Shown: piece after piece, positions 42,560 to 51,515 of the stretch
How positions within the stretch are numbered: position 1 is the first letter of the stretch
How the letters are laid out: each line of letters opens with the position of its first letter
Assembly (NCBI RefSeq): GCF_000473245.1
Contig: NC_022524.1
Coordinates: 644,501-708,500 of the forward strand
Length of the DNA: 64,000 bases
Source of the DNA: Bacillus infantis NRRL B-14911
Lineage (GTDB): Bacteria > Bacillota > Bacilli > Bacillales > Cytobacillaceae
Direction: 5' to 3'
Program-made: the position numbers and the translations under genes
The notes under the pieces: generated by a model
What the model was told of the DNA's origin: nothing
Databases searched by the model: none
Seen by the model: the letters and a program-made list of their open reading frames with translations, nothing else

Positions 42560-43942
42560 ATGAAAAACGAACAAACCGTGAAAATAGAAGAAAAACAGAC
42601 CTTCCCGCTCACAATCAAGCGGCTCGGCATCAATGGCGAGGGCGTCGGCTATTTTAAAAGACAGGTCGTCTTCGTGCCAGGTGCACTGCCTGGCGAAGAG
42701 GTCGTCGTCGAAGCGACAAAGGTGAGCCCAAAGTTCGCCGAAGCCAAAATCAAAACGATCCGCAAAGAATCCGAGTACCGCGTCCAGGCGCCATGCCCGG
42801 TGTATGAGCTGTGCGGCGGCTGCCAGCTGCAGCATCTCCGCTATGACCGGCAGCTGCAGGAAAAGCGCGACATCGTCATCCAGGCGCTCGAACGCCATAC
42901 CAAGCTTCCGGTTGCAGGTCTCGATATCCGTGACACAATCGGCATGGAGGATCCTTGGAACTACCGCAACAAAGCGTCCTTCCAGGTGGGCCAGGAGGAT
43001 GGAAAAATCATCGCCGGCCTTTATGGGCTCAACTCCCATAACCTGATCAACATCCCGCAATGCGTCGTGCAGCATCCGCACACCAACAAAGCGATCGGTG
43101 TTGTCAAAAAGGTCATGAACAAAATCGGCATCTCTGTCTACAATGAAAAGACGAAAAAGGGAACCGTCCGCACCATCATGGCCCGGACGGGCATCCAGAG
43201 CGGCGAGCTCCAGATCGTCATCATCACATCAACCAAAGACCTGCCGAAAAAAGAGCAGCTCATCACAGAAATCACCAAAAGGCTGCCGCAGGTCAAATCA
43301 ATCATGCAAAACATCAACGGCGAAAAAACATCCTTGATCTTCGGAAAAGAAACGCGCCATATGCACGGGGAAGAATACATCCAGGAAACACTCGGGGACC
43401 TCTCCTTCGAGCTGTCCGCCCGGACCTTCTTCCAGCTCAACCCCGAGCAGACCGTCAAGCTCTATAACGAAGTCAAAAAAGCCGCCAGCCTCACAGGCAA
43501 AGAAAAAGTCGCAGACGCCTACTGCGGCGTAGGCACCATCGGCCTCTGGCTCGCAGACCAGGCTGGCGAAGTCCGCGGCATGGACATCATCCCGGAATCC
43601 ATCCAGGACGCCAAGAAAAACGCCGCCCGCAACAACATCAAACACGCCAAATACGAAACAGGCAAAGCCGAAGTCCTGCTTCCGAAATGGATGAAAGAAG
43701 GGTGGAGACCGGACGTAATTGTCGTTGATCCGCCAAGAACCGGGCTTGATCAGGCGTTATTGAAAACGATTTTGAAGGTGAAGCCTAAGAAGGTTGTGTA
43801 TGTGTCCTGTAATCCGTCTACATTGGCGAAGGATATTGCGGTGCTGGATCCGGAGTATAGAGTGGAGTATATGCAGCCGGTGGATATGTTTCCGCAGACT
43901 GCGCATGTTGAAGTGGTAAGTGAGTTAGTATTAAGGATGTAA
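42560..43942 (+). CDS. rlmCD: 23S rRNA (uracil-C5)-methyltransferase RlmCD
   Basis: Methylates U747 and U1939 of 23S rRNA in Gram-positive bacteria (YfjO/YefA family). The N-terminal TRAM domain is followed by an iron-sulfur cluster motif [10 protein letters not shown] (about residues 75-84). The C-terminal SAM domain has [25 protein letters not shown] and [13 protein letters not shown] with the catalytic Cys. 460 aa. Codon usage changes sharply near 43690: before it almost every codon ends in C, after it endings are mixed. Diverged copies of this 3' part occur at 55386-55720 and in fragments elsewhere downstream. Confidence 0.93.
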   Translation: MKNEQTVKIEEKQTFPLTIKRLGINGEGVGYFKRQVVFVPGALPGEEVVVEATKVSPKFAEAKIKTIRKESEYRVQAPCPVYELCGGCQLQHLRYDRQLQEKRDIVIQALERHTKLPVAGLDIRDTIGMEDPWNYRNKASFQVGQEDGKIIAGLYGLNSHNLINIPQCVVQHPHTNKAIGVVKKVMNKIGISVYNEKTKKGTVRTIMARTGIQSGELQIVIITSTKDLPKKEQLITEITKRLPQVKSIMQNINGEKTSLIFGKETRHMHGEEYIQETLGDLSFELSARTFFQLNPEQTVKLYNEVKKAASLTGKEKVADAYCGVGTIGLWLADQAGEVRGMDIIPESIQDAKKNAARNNIKHAKYETGKAEVLLPKWMKEGWRPDVIVVDPPRTGLDQALLKTILKVKPKKVVYVSCNPSTLAKDIAVLDPEYRVEYMQPVDMFPQTAHVEVVSELVLRM

Positions 43943-44000
43943 AGGCAAAATAAACTCCTGACATCTAAAACAAACCCCTGTGAAAAGCAAAAGTGAAAGA

Positions 44001-44032
44001 AAGGGTGGGACCCAGGAATCCCATCCTTTTTA
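44001..44032 (+). terminator. Terminator downstream of rlmCD
   Basis: AAGGGTGGGA pairs with TCCCATCCTT, followed by TTTAC. Confidence 0.8.
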
Positions 44033-44636
44033 CGTTGGAATAGGGTGAAAAAAAGGCCTGTAAAGGTTTGGAAAAAAGAGTGTGAAAAGGCAGGAAGAAA
44101 AGTAGGGAATAGCAGAACATTATTATCATAAAAAATAAAGTTATGGGAGAATAAAGTGAATCGAAATTTGTGAAAACGCCGGGTTTGGGCAAAATTTTGT
44201 CTTAAACGGTAAAAATTTAGGCGATATAGAATGCAGGTTGAGAGGGTGTGGAGTAGCAAGACATTAATAATACTGAACAGAGGATGTAGCCTCCAAAAAA
44301 ATATACTCTTCCGATTCAGAATCGGTTTTGCGCCTGTTTTGGTACAAACCCTTATCCTATCTTTGATTGTTCTTTTTCAGCCGGAAATCTTTATTTTCAC
44401 TCGAAGGATGGAACCGGGGTGGAGGCTGGGAAAAAAGTGTTTCAAATTATTAAGTAGAGATGTGTCATTCTACTTGACGGTTATAAAATCCTTACTGCAT
44501 AAGAAAATAGGGACTATTACAAAGAAAAATCTGTTTAGCTATACTCTCTAGGCCTACCTGGATAAAATGATTGATTTGATATAAAAACTGTAATCAATTA
44601 CCATAGACATATAATTAAGTTCAGGGAGAAATCTAA
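44033..44636. other. AT-rich gap at the start of the accessory region
   Basis: No convincing gene. Sequence becomes markedly richer in A and T here. Frames in this stretch (for example 44231-44551) lack a binding site and family resemblance. Confidence 0.7.
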
Positions 44637-45599
44637 ATGAGCGATTTTGAAAACGGCGGTGCAGTTGCTATAAAGGGCTTTAATTTTCAAAAGGCAGCAA
44701 TTACTTTCATAGCAATTAAGAATTTTGATAAACCAAACTTTCATATTCTAGTCGAAGCAAAGGATGACTTTGAAGTTAAATATGATGGTTATGAGGCATA
44801 TATTCAAGTAAAGAGTCAGAAGTTATCTTTAAAAAAAATCTTAAATAGTAAAGAAGGTAAATCAATACTTGAAAAAAATCTGAGGAATGGAAACGAAGAT
44901 TCCTTCTTTAAAATTTTCGTTAAAACATTTGTAGAGTCAGATTTAAAAAGCATGACAGAAGTCTCGGATGGAAATATTTGTACTCCACTATATTCTTATA
45001 GTGATGACCAAAGAAAGACTATTTTGCAAGAATTGAAGGATAAGGAGAATATCCATAAATTTGAAGAAAAATTGTTATCCAGTTATATCTATATACCTCC
45101 TTTTAAGGATAAGTTGAATGAGGCTATTCCGGTATTATTAGGGGAGATGGCCTTAAAGGAAATAGATGTTAGCAATAAGCGAGGGCAGGTTGCAATAAAT
45201 GAGCTTTTTACGCTTATTGATCAAAAAAGTGAATATATTGTAAAGAGCGAAGAGGATTATAAAAAAAAGGAAATCTTAAAAGGAGACCTCAGAGAAATAT
45301 TCAAACTCTCTTCAACTATTGATGCATTCGATAACCTTCTTGAATCAACATCATATAATTTCTTTTTGAAGAAACAGGTGAAGAAAGAACAGCTTAAAAT
45401 TATGCATTTGTATTCTACTGAAAAGAATATCGCAAAGCAAGAATTGGAAGATCTCGTTGCATTCACAGGGACAGAGGATGAAATTATTAATAACGCTATT
45501 CTAAAATGCAATAACAATAAAAAGTTTAATAGTTTAAATGAAACTTCCAAGAAGGCAATTATTATTGAAGTCTTATCAGAAATGAGTGAAATAATATGA
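44637..45599 (+). CDS. Cap4/DUF4297-like nuclease, candidate defence effector
   Basis: A 320-aa protein. The N-terminal ~65 residues match the DUF4297/Cap4 PD-(D/E)xK endonuclease pattern: GGAVAIKGFNFQKA, then HILVEAKDDFEV and YIQVKSQK. Likely catalytic residues are Glu40, Asp44 and the QxK pair Gln57-Lys59. The remaining ~250 residues are helical and Lys/Glu-rich with no known domain that I recognise; they could be a sensor or partner interface. GGGAGAAA precedes ATG 44637. The stop overlaps the start of the ATPase gene (ATGA), so the two are translationally coupled. Composition is AT-rich, unlike the chromosome. Anti-phage role is inferred from family and context. Confidence 0.7.
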   Translation: MSDFENGGAVAIKGFNFQKAAITFIAIKNFDKPNFHILVEAKDDFEVKYDGYEAYIQVKSQKLSLKKILNSKEGKSILEKNLRNGNEDSFFKIFVKTFVESDLKSMTEVSDGNICTPLYSYSDDQRKTILQELKDKENIHKFEEKLLSSYIYIPPFKDKLNEAIPVLLGEMALKEIDVSNKRGQVAINELFTLIDQKSEYIVKSEEDYKKKEILKGDLREIFKLSSTIDAFDNLLESTSYNFFLKKQVKKEQLKIMHLYSTEKNIAKQELEDLVAFTGTEDEIINNAILKCNNNKKFNSLNETSKKAIIIEVLSEMSEII

Positions 45600-47260
45600 T
45601 AATTGAGAAACTGATTATTCTAGATTATGAAAGCGAAGTGGCAAATGAATTTCACTTTTCAAAAAATACAAATGTAATTACGAGTGACGGCACAACAATC
45701 GGTAAGTCAAGTTTAATAAAATCATTATATTATGCATTGGGGTATGATATTAAACAGTTTCCAAATGGGTGGAACTACAAAACTATGCGATTTCGATTGG
45801 ATGTTATTATAAATGGCTCTTCATATTATATTATAAGAAATAATTCGTTATTTTATGTTACAGATTCTGAAGAGGCATTAGATCTTAAAGAGTTTTCAGA
45901 ATGGCTTCAAGGAAAACTTTCAATTGAAATGAAATTAAAATTAAAATCATCGAGCACTAAGGAACTTTCCTCTGCATATTCAACAGAAATACTAACACCA
46001 TTTTATTTGGACCAAGATAAATCATGGAATGGTTATATTATTAAAAACTCTTCTGACTCGTTAGGAAGATATTCTAATATACCCGGGGATATTTTGGAAT
46101 ATACTCTGGGTATTTCAAATCGGGCCATTTTGGAAAAAGAGAATGAAAAGACCAAAAATCAAAAACAGATAAATCAATATTCATCAAAAATAGATGTTCT
46201 AAACAGTCTCCAAACAGAATATTCAGACAAAGTCGAAATGATAGATACCTCTCCTTATGAATTTGATAAATTAAAGGAAACATTTGATATAACTCTAAAT
46301 CAGCTTAGTAGGATTTCAAATGAAATATCTTCAAAGAAGAAAAAGATATTTGCTAAAAAAGCCGAACAAGATATAAATAACCAAGATAATATTGAATTAG
46401 AAAAAATCAAGGCTGTAAATAAGAAAAACTATAAAGATGTAGAGTTCGAATGTATCCATTGTCATTCGCATTTAACCTTGGAACAGTCCTTAACAAGACT
46501 TAAACTAAATAATAATGTATTAGAAATACAAAACATGCTTGATATGAATAAAAAACAAAGTGAAGTTTTACAACAAGAAATTGAAGTATTACAAGATGAA
46601 ATTTTAGATCTTGATAGCAAGTATAGAATGATTACTAGGAAAAAGAAAGAAATTCAAGAAATATTGACTCTCCAAGAATTTATTGATTTAGAATCAAAGA
46701 GACTGGCGAATGAGGAATTTTTAAAAACTATAGACAAATTATCTGATGAAAAAGAAAAGTTAGTAGACTATGGCAAAGAATTAGCAAAGAAAATTAATGC
46801 ACTAAAAAAAGATCAAAAAAACAGAAAGTCAGAAATTGAAAAGCGATTTTACGAAATAATAAACGATATTAATTTGCGTATTGGAAGTACCATATTAAGC
46901 GAAGTTGAATTTTTTAATTATAGAGAAGTTAAGGGGAGTGGAATGGACAACAATAAAACATTGCTGGCACTATACTTAACTTATATGAGATTAATTGCTG
47001 AATTTGGGATTTACACTATTCCATTTGGGATTGATTCATTTGTTAAGAATGAAGTCGATAAGAAGACGATAAAAACCACATTTAAAGAAGTAGAAAAATA
47101 CTTCTTAACTATCCCAAGTCAAACTTTTTTTGTGACAATTTCTGAAAATCTACAGTATCTTTCAAAGTTAGATAACTATAATGTAATAAAATTGACAAAG
47201 CCTATACTACATAAAAACAAATACAATTATTTATTATCTCAAGTTAGGACGATTGATTAG
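45596..47260 (+). CDS. Rad50/SMC-like ATPase with zinc hook, partner of the Cap4-like nuclease
   Basis: A 554-aa ABC-type ATPase. The head's Walker A is DGTTIGKSSL (about residues 31-40), with D instead of the first G. Long coiled-coil stretches (about 178-280 and 300-420) flank a CIHC motif near residue 286, the place and form of a Rad50 zinc hook. The C-terminal head has KGSGMDNNKTLLAL where a signature motif would be, and IPFGIDSF as a likely Walker B. No canonical LSGGQ is present, as in the SMC-like ATPases of Lamassu and ABC-three-component defence systems. The start overlaps the nuclease stop. AT-rich. Followed by a strong terminator, so the operon has two genes. Confidence 0.72.
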   Translation: MIIEKLIILDYESEVANEFHFSKNTNVITSDGTTIGKSSLIKSLYYALGYDIKQFPNGWNYKTMRFRLDVIINGSSYYIIRNNSLFYVTDSEEALDLKEFSEWLQGKLSIEMKLKLKSSSTKELSSAYSTEILTPFYLDQDKSWNGYIIKNSSDSLGRYSNIPGDILEYTLGISNRAILEKENEKTKNQKQINQYSSKIDVLNSLQTEYSDKVEMIDTSPYEFDKLKETFDITLNQLSRISNEISSKKKKIFAKKAEQDINNQDNIELEKIKAVNKKNYKDVEFECIHCHSHLTLEQSLTRLKLNNNVLEIQNMLDMNKKQSEVLQQEIEVLQDEILDLDSKYRMITRKKKEIQEILTLQEFIDLESKRLANEEFLKTIDKLSDEKEKLVDYGKELAKKINALKKDQKNRKSEIEKRFYEIINDINLRIGSTILSEVEFFNYREVKGSGMDNNKTLLALYLTYMRLIAEFGIYTIPFGIDSFVKNEVDKKTIKTTFKEVEKYFLTIPSQTFFVTISENLQYLSKLDNYNVIKLTKPILHKNKYNYLLSQVRTID

Positions 47261-47273
47261 TGATTTGTATCTT

Positions 47274-47315
47274 AAAAAGAAGTATCTCTAAAGAAGTCAG
47301 AGATACTTCTTTTTA
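47274..47315 (+). terminator. Strong terminator closing the nuclease-ATPase operon
   Basis: AAAAAGAAGTATCTCT pairs perfectly with AGAGATACTTCTTTTT around a nine-base loop. Confidence 0.93.
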
Positions 47316-47433
47316 TCTTACTTTATCTATTAAAAAAATATATGCAGGAAGGACTAAAGTGAATAATTTATCTCAGTATTGGAGGGAAAAAGAGAAAAAA
47401 AGCCAGTCTAGGTTGGATGGCTAAGAAAATTTA

Positions 47434-48111
47434 TTAAATTGAAAGGGACAATAAATCTCTTTCAAAGTTAGTGTAGTTCGTCCATTCTAGTATTTCAATT
47501 ATTTCGTAGGCTTTATTTTCCCCATTACTATATCCAAGTAAGGCTTGGCATCTACTATCGGAGTCATTGAGTAAGGTATTAAAACATGTTTTAGTAGGTG
47601 TATTAAATTGTTTATCTTCATAGTGTATTGATTGGTTTCTGCCTTCCCAAATTATGTCTAAAATATTGACACCAAATTTTACTGGGATGGTCTTATCCGA
47701 AACTATTAGTGCATTCGAACAATCACTTTTTTTCTTACCATACCTTGATGAAATACCTTGTTTTCCTATTTGTAGGATGGCTTGGGCAAGGGATTGTTTT
47801 GGGCTGTTTTTTATGAGCAAAGCGTTATTATAATATGCTTGGATTACTTGAACCTGATTTTGGTAGTCTCCTGCTGTTTTAGCATGTTCTACAGCTCTTA
47901 TGACATAGTCAAATGCTTCCTCTGGTTGACCTTCAGCCCTTAACATATTAGAAAAGTCATTATACATTTTTGAGTTTTGCTGGTAGTACGGAATCATGGC
48001 CGACGTGTGGGTTAATTGTGCCAAATCATTATCAACCTTGTTTAGAAGGGCAATTAGCTCTTGAGTAACATATTTTGTTTGGTCTAGATAATCCCTAATA
48101 GGTATATTCAA
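47434..48111 (-). CDS. Helical protein with HEPN-like RNxxxH motif
   Basis: A 225-aa protein. The first ~115 residues form TPR-like helix pairs (for example EEAFDYVIRAVEHAK). The second half contains IIWEGRNQSIHYED, where Arg158-x4-His163 fits the HEPN ribonuclease signature (R-x4-6-H). HEPN domains are common in abortive-infection and toxin systems. No obvious antitoxin is next to it. It is convergent with the nuclease-ATPase operon and AT-rich. A binding site before ATG 48111 reads AAAGGAAGAGG. Assignment rests on the motif and location only. Confidence 0.5.
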   Translation of the reverse strand: MNIPIRDYLDQTKYVTQELIALLNKVDNDLAQLTHTSAMIPYYQQNSKMYNDFSNMLRAEGQPEEAFDYVIRAVEHAKTAGDYQNQVQVIQAYYNNALLIKNSPKQSLAQAILQIGKQGISSRYGKKKSDCSNALIVSDKTIPVKFGVNILDIIWEGRNQSIHYEDKQFNTPTKTCFNTLLNDSDSRCQALLGYSNGENKAYEIIEILEWTNYTNFERDLLSLSI

Positions 48112-48231
48112 AAATATCCTCTTCCTTTTCTAAAAACATAATGGTAATAACATCCATAAATTATACTATTTTAAATTTCTTTAATAAAGAGTTGTTATAA
48201 ACGTATCTTACTTTAGAAAAAAAATTATGGA

Positions 48232-48387
48232 ACTAGGTGCCTGCCCCCACATTCTGTGCAGGATTAAAGTGCTGGTAGGAGGTCGCTTATAATATTTCCT
48301 TAACGCTGAAAATAGGTACCAGACCCCATAAAAATAGGTGACTGACCCCGCATTGGCTAATGCATTAAAGTGTACGGGGCCAGGCAC
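48232..48387. repeat. GGTGCCTG-type palindromic repeats (two copies)
   Basis: A partial copy at about 48236-48292 is followed by a full copy at 48337-48387 (GGTGACTGACCCCG...CGGGGCCAGGCAC). The full copies here and at 53914, 55316, 57662 and 59998 share a 15-bp stem and a loop around TTAGCTAATGCTTTAAAG. Confidence 0.85.
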
Positions 48388-48396
48388 TTTCTTTTT

Positions 48397-48419
48397 CGCC
48401 CGGACCTTCTTCCAGCTCA
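48397..48419 (+). pseudogene. 23-bp fragment identical to the inside of rlmCD
   Basis: These 23 bases match rlmCD 43417-43439 exactly and follow the palindromic repeat directly. A chance match of this length within the window is very unlikely. Interpreted as a scrap of rlmCD left by an insertion or deletion event. Confidence 0.75.
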
Positions 48420-48457
48420 CCTTCTTTCATAAAAATTTATAAAATTGAAAAAACATA

Positions 48458-48486
48458 TTGCGTACATTTAATTTTGATGATAATAT
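48458..48486 (+). promoter_or_regulatory. SigA promoter of the SAM-riboswitch operon
   Basis: TTGCGT, a 17-base spacer and TAATAT, placed 38 bases before the riboswitch. Confidence 0.65.
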
Positions 48487-48523
48487 TCAGCACAGGTAAT
48501 CAAAATTAATAGCAAGCTTTCAA

Positions 48524-48688
48524 CTCTTATCGAGAGCAGGCGGAGGGATTTGGCCCGATGAAGCCCAGCAACCGACCGTAATTCCGTTGTGAAACGGGGC
48601 GCAGCAAGATTTGCGCCGGTATGTAAATACCTTTAAGGCACGGTGCTAATTCCAACAGAGGAGATTTTTCTTTTCTGGGAGATAAGAG
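48524..48688 (+). promoter_or_regulatory. SAM-I (S-box) riboswitch
   Basis: The P1 stem CTCTTATC/GATAAGAG is perfect. The conserved core GAGAGCAGGCGGAGGGA, GATGAAGCCCAGCAACC, AAGGCACGGTGCTAATTCC and the final helix are all present in order. A terminator follows at 48716, so transcription of the ABC transporter should rise when SAM is low. Confidence 0.96.
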
Positions 48689-48715
48689 GTGTGGAGATTC
48701 GATATATAATCTTCA

Positions 48716-48747
48716 GCCTCTTTCTCTACGCAGAAAGAGGCTTTTTT
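48716..48747 (+). terminator. Riboswitch-controlled terminator
   Basis: GCCTCTTTCT pairs with AGAAAGAGGC and is followed by six T, 28 bases after the aptamer. Confidence 0.93.
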
Positions 48748-48828
48748 ATATCATAAAAGGAGTGATTTACAGGTCAGCATCAAAGGGTTCAAAGCAAAAG
48801 TTAAAAAAAACAATAATGGAGAGAGAAA

Positions 48829-49911
48829 ATGAAGAATAAAAAATGGAGCTTTCTATTAAGTATTTTTGTCGTTATCCTGCTTACAGCAGGGTGCCAGCCA
48901 AAGACAGGCGTCAGCACCGAGGGAGAGGCGGCGGCCGATAAAACCAATGATGAAAACGAGCTTACCGATAAAAAGATCGCATTAATTATGCAGCAGAATC
49001 TTGGTACGTTTTCTGCTCAGTATATTGACGGTGTGAAGGAGCAGGTTACGAAATTCGGCGGAACTACAACAGTTTTTACTTCTGATGGTGACCTGGCGAA
49101 AATGTCTTCAAACCTGGATGCAGCGATCAACCAGGGATTTGATGCTATTTTAATAGACCATGGCACAAAAGAAGCATTGGCGGCCGGAGTCCAAAAGGCG
49201 GTCGAGAAAAAAATCCCAGTGGTTGCCTTTGACGCAGAGGTTAGTGAACCGGGTGTGACCGTGCTTGAGCAGGGTGACCAGGAGATGGCAAAAAGCACTC
49301 TTGAGAGACTGGCTGAGGACTCAGATGGAAATGCAAATATCGTTAAAATATGGGTAGCCGGCTTTGCGCCGATGGAGCGAAGACAAGTTGCCTATAAGGA
49401 ATTCCTTGAACAGAATCCGGGGATTAAAGAGGTCGCGGCATTTGGAGCAGCGACGCAGAACACAGCATTGGATACTCAGTCACAAATGGAAGCCATTTTA
49501 AAGCAGTATCCGGAGAAAGGGCAGATTACAGCAGTTTGGGCAGCATGGGATGAATTTGCCAAAGGAGCCGTGCGTGCTATCCAGCAGGCCGGCCGGACAG
49601 ATATCAAAGTGTACGGAATCGATATGAGTGATGAAGACCTGCAAATGATTCAGGACAAGAATTCTCCTTGGGTGGCAACTGCAGCTGTTGATCCAAAGGA
49701 TATTGGCAGAATACAGGTTCGCTATGCCTATCAAAAATTATCCGGAGAAGAGACTCCTGACAATGTTAAATTAACACCGGTGTTCGTATCAAAAGATGAC
49801 CTCCCGGAAGAGCAAATCACAACCACGGAGCTGAATGAATACGTGGAAGGATGGGGCAACAGCGACCAGGGATATACCGAAACCCTGAAGGAATTGGAAG
49901 AAGGGAAATAA
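48829..49911 (+). CDS. Sugar-type ABC transporter substrate-binding lipoprotein
   Basis: A 360-aa type-1 periplasmic-binding-fold lipoprotein (RbsB/Peripla_BP_4 family). The lipobox LTAGC places the acylated Cys at residue 22. The body shows IALIMQQNLGTFSAQYIDGVKE, FDAILIDHG, VVAFDAE and KVYGIDMSDED, the pattern of ribose/autoinducer binders. GGAGAGAAA precedes ATG 48829. First gene of a three-gene operon behind a SAM riboswitch; a methionine-cycle sugar such as methylthioribose is a plausible ligand, but this is inference. Confidence 0.9.
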   Translation: MKNKKWSFLLSIFVVILLTAGCQPKTGVSTEGEAAADKTNDENELTDKKIALIMQQNLGTFSAQYIDGVKEQVTKFGGTTTVFTSDGDLAKMSSNLDAAINQGFDAILIDHGTKEALAAGVQKAVEKKIPVVAFDAEVSEPGVTVLEQGDQEMAKSTLERLAEDSDGNANIVKIWVAGFAPMERRQVAYKEFLEQNPGIKEVAAFGAATQNTALDTQSQMEAILKQYPEKGQITAVWAAWDEFAKGAVRAIQQAGRTDIKVYGIDMSDEDLQMIQDKNSPWVATAAVDPKDIGRIQVRYAYQKLSGEETPDNVKLTPVFVSKDDLPEEQITTTELNEYVEGWGNSDQGYTETLKELEEGK

Positions 49912-49979
49912 CAGAGGGACATTAGGCAGCCTTAGGTTAAAGGCCGCCTGATGTTTTCCTTTTTAAAGGAGGCAGCATG

Positions 49980-51515
49980 ATGGGTGCATCACTACTTGAA
50001 ATGAGAAATATATCCAAGAGCTTTGGTGCAGCAAAGGCTTTGAAGAGAGCTGGACTCCATTTGGCCTCTGGAGAAGTACATGCTTTATTGGGGGCCAATG
50101 GTGCGGGTAAAAGTACGCTTATCAAAATTTTGGCGGGTGCTTACAGCCATGATGAAGGCGATATTTATCTTAACGGAAAGCCAGTCACGATCCATTCACC
50201 AAAAGAGGCGAAGGATCTGGGCATCCACTGTGTGTACCAGGAGGTGGATACGGCATTGGTGCCGCAGCTGACAGTGGCGGAGAATATTCTGCTTGATTCC
50301 TTTGCCGGAGGAAACCGCTTTTTCGTCTCAAAAAAGGAGCTGAAGCGAAAAGCAGAAGAAATTCTTGCTCTCCTGAATGAAGAGCAAATAGCTGTAGACC
50401 AATATGTCTCTGAGCTGACCCTCGCTCAAAAGCAAATGGTACTGATCGCCAGAGGCCTGGTCAAAGATGCGGGCATCATCATTTTGGATGAACCGACTGC
50501 CCCGCTGTCGATCGAGGAAACAAAGTATCTTTTTAACATTGTGAGAAAGCTGAAGGCGCAGGGGATGGGCATCATCTTCATTTCCCACCGGCTGCCGGAA
50601 GTATTTGAAATAAGTGACCGGATTACCGTCATGAGAGACGGTGAAACCATTCAGACCTTTAAAACAACTCAAGCAACCCATCAGGAAATCGTCGAGGCAA
50701 TGCTTGGCAAAGACATTCAAATCACAGAAAAACAAAAAACGGTACCCGGGAAGAAACTGTTAGAGGTCGATGGGATAAGTGATGGCGGGTTAGTGAAAAA
50801 TGCCAGTCTTTCGGTTTCAAGAGGAGAGATAGTAGGAGTCGCAGGGCTGGTTGGAGCAGGAAAAACAGAGCTGGCGCGGATCTTGTTCGGCCTTACGAAA
50901 ACAGAATCAGGTGAAATGAAGATGAATGGAGAAGTAGGTCCCTTTAAAAGCCCGGCGGATGCGATACGTGCCGGTGTGGTTTTAATCCCGGAAGAAAGAA
51001 GGAAAGAGGGATTGTTTATCAATGAGTCGATTGAACATAATCTTTCTTTCCCTCATCTAAAATCGTTTTCCTCTTTTCTTTTCATGAATAAAAAATCAGA
51101 GAAAAGCCACGCGGAAAAAATTATTAAGAACCTGGGTGTTAAAACAGGCGGGACAACGGATCCGGTTCTCCATTTAAGCGGAGGAAACCAGCAGAAGGTG
51201 GCGATCGGAAAATGGACAGGAGCAGACAGTGACCTCTATATCTTCGATGAACCGACCAAAGGCGTGGACATTGGTGCAAAGAAGGAAATCTTCGACCTTA
51301 TCCAAAGCCTTGCGGACCAGGGTAAGGGTATTCTCTATCTAACTAATGAAATTTCAGAAATCCTGACTGTTTCAGACCGAATCTTAGTGATGTATGACGG
51401 GATGATTGTAAAAGAATTATCAAGGGAAGAGGCCTCACAGGAAAAAATTCTGCTATATGCGAGCGGGGGGAAGGAGGAAAGTGATGAGCAGCAAAGTGTT
51501 TCAGTTTGTATATAA
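49980..51515 (+). CDS. Ribose-type ABC transporter ATPase, two NBDs
   Basis: RbsA-like ATPase of about 511 aa with two nucleotide-binding domains. NBD1 has GANGAGKST and a degenerate signature SELTLAQKQ, with the Walker B ILDEPTAPLS. NBD2 has a variant P-loop GLVGAGKTE, the intact signature LSGGNQQKV and FDEPTKGVD. AAAGGAGG lies seven bases before ATG 49980; ATG 49977 is also possible. It overlaps the permease gene by 32 bases, supporting coupled synthesis. Confidence 0.92.
   Translation: MGASLLEMRNISKSFGAAKALKRAGLHLASGEVHALLGANGAGKSTLIKILAGAYSHDEGDIYLNGKPVTIHSPKEAKDLGIHCVYQEVDTALVPQLTVAENILLDSFAGGNRFFVSKKELKRKAEEILALLNEEQIAVDQYVSELTLAQKQMVLIARGLVKDAGIIILDEPTAPLSIEETKYLFNIVRKLKAQGMGIIFISHRLPEVFEISDRITVMRDGETIQTFKTTQATHQEIVEAMLGKDIQITEKQKTVPGKKLLEVDGISDGGLVKNASLSVSRGEIVGVAGLVGAGKTELARILFGLTKTESGEMKMNGEVGPFKSPADAIRAGVVLIPEERRKEGLFINESIEHNLSFPHLKSFSSFLFMNKKSEKSHAEKIIKNLGVKTGGTTDPVLHLSGGNQQKVAIGKWTGADSDLYIFDEPTKGVDIGAKKEIFDLIQSLADQGKGILYLTNEISEILTVSDRILVMYDGMIVKELSREEASQEKILLYASGGKEESDEQQSVSVCI

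Noticed and set aside
44231-44551. 106-aa frame at the left of the accessory region
   Set aside because: No ribosome binding site, no recognisable domain, and mixed basic/hydrophobic residues as expected of random AT-rich sequence.
48208-48420. 70-aa minus-strand frame before the SAM riboswitch
   Set aside because: Consists of the palindromic repeat and the rlmCD scrap read backwards.
49966-49976. Start of the transporter ATPase at ATG 49977
   Set aside because: Not excluded, but the ATG at 49980 has the better distance from AAAGGAGG; the difference is one residue.
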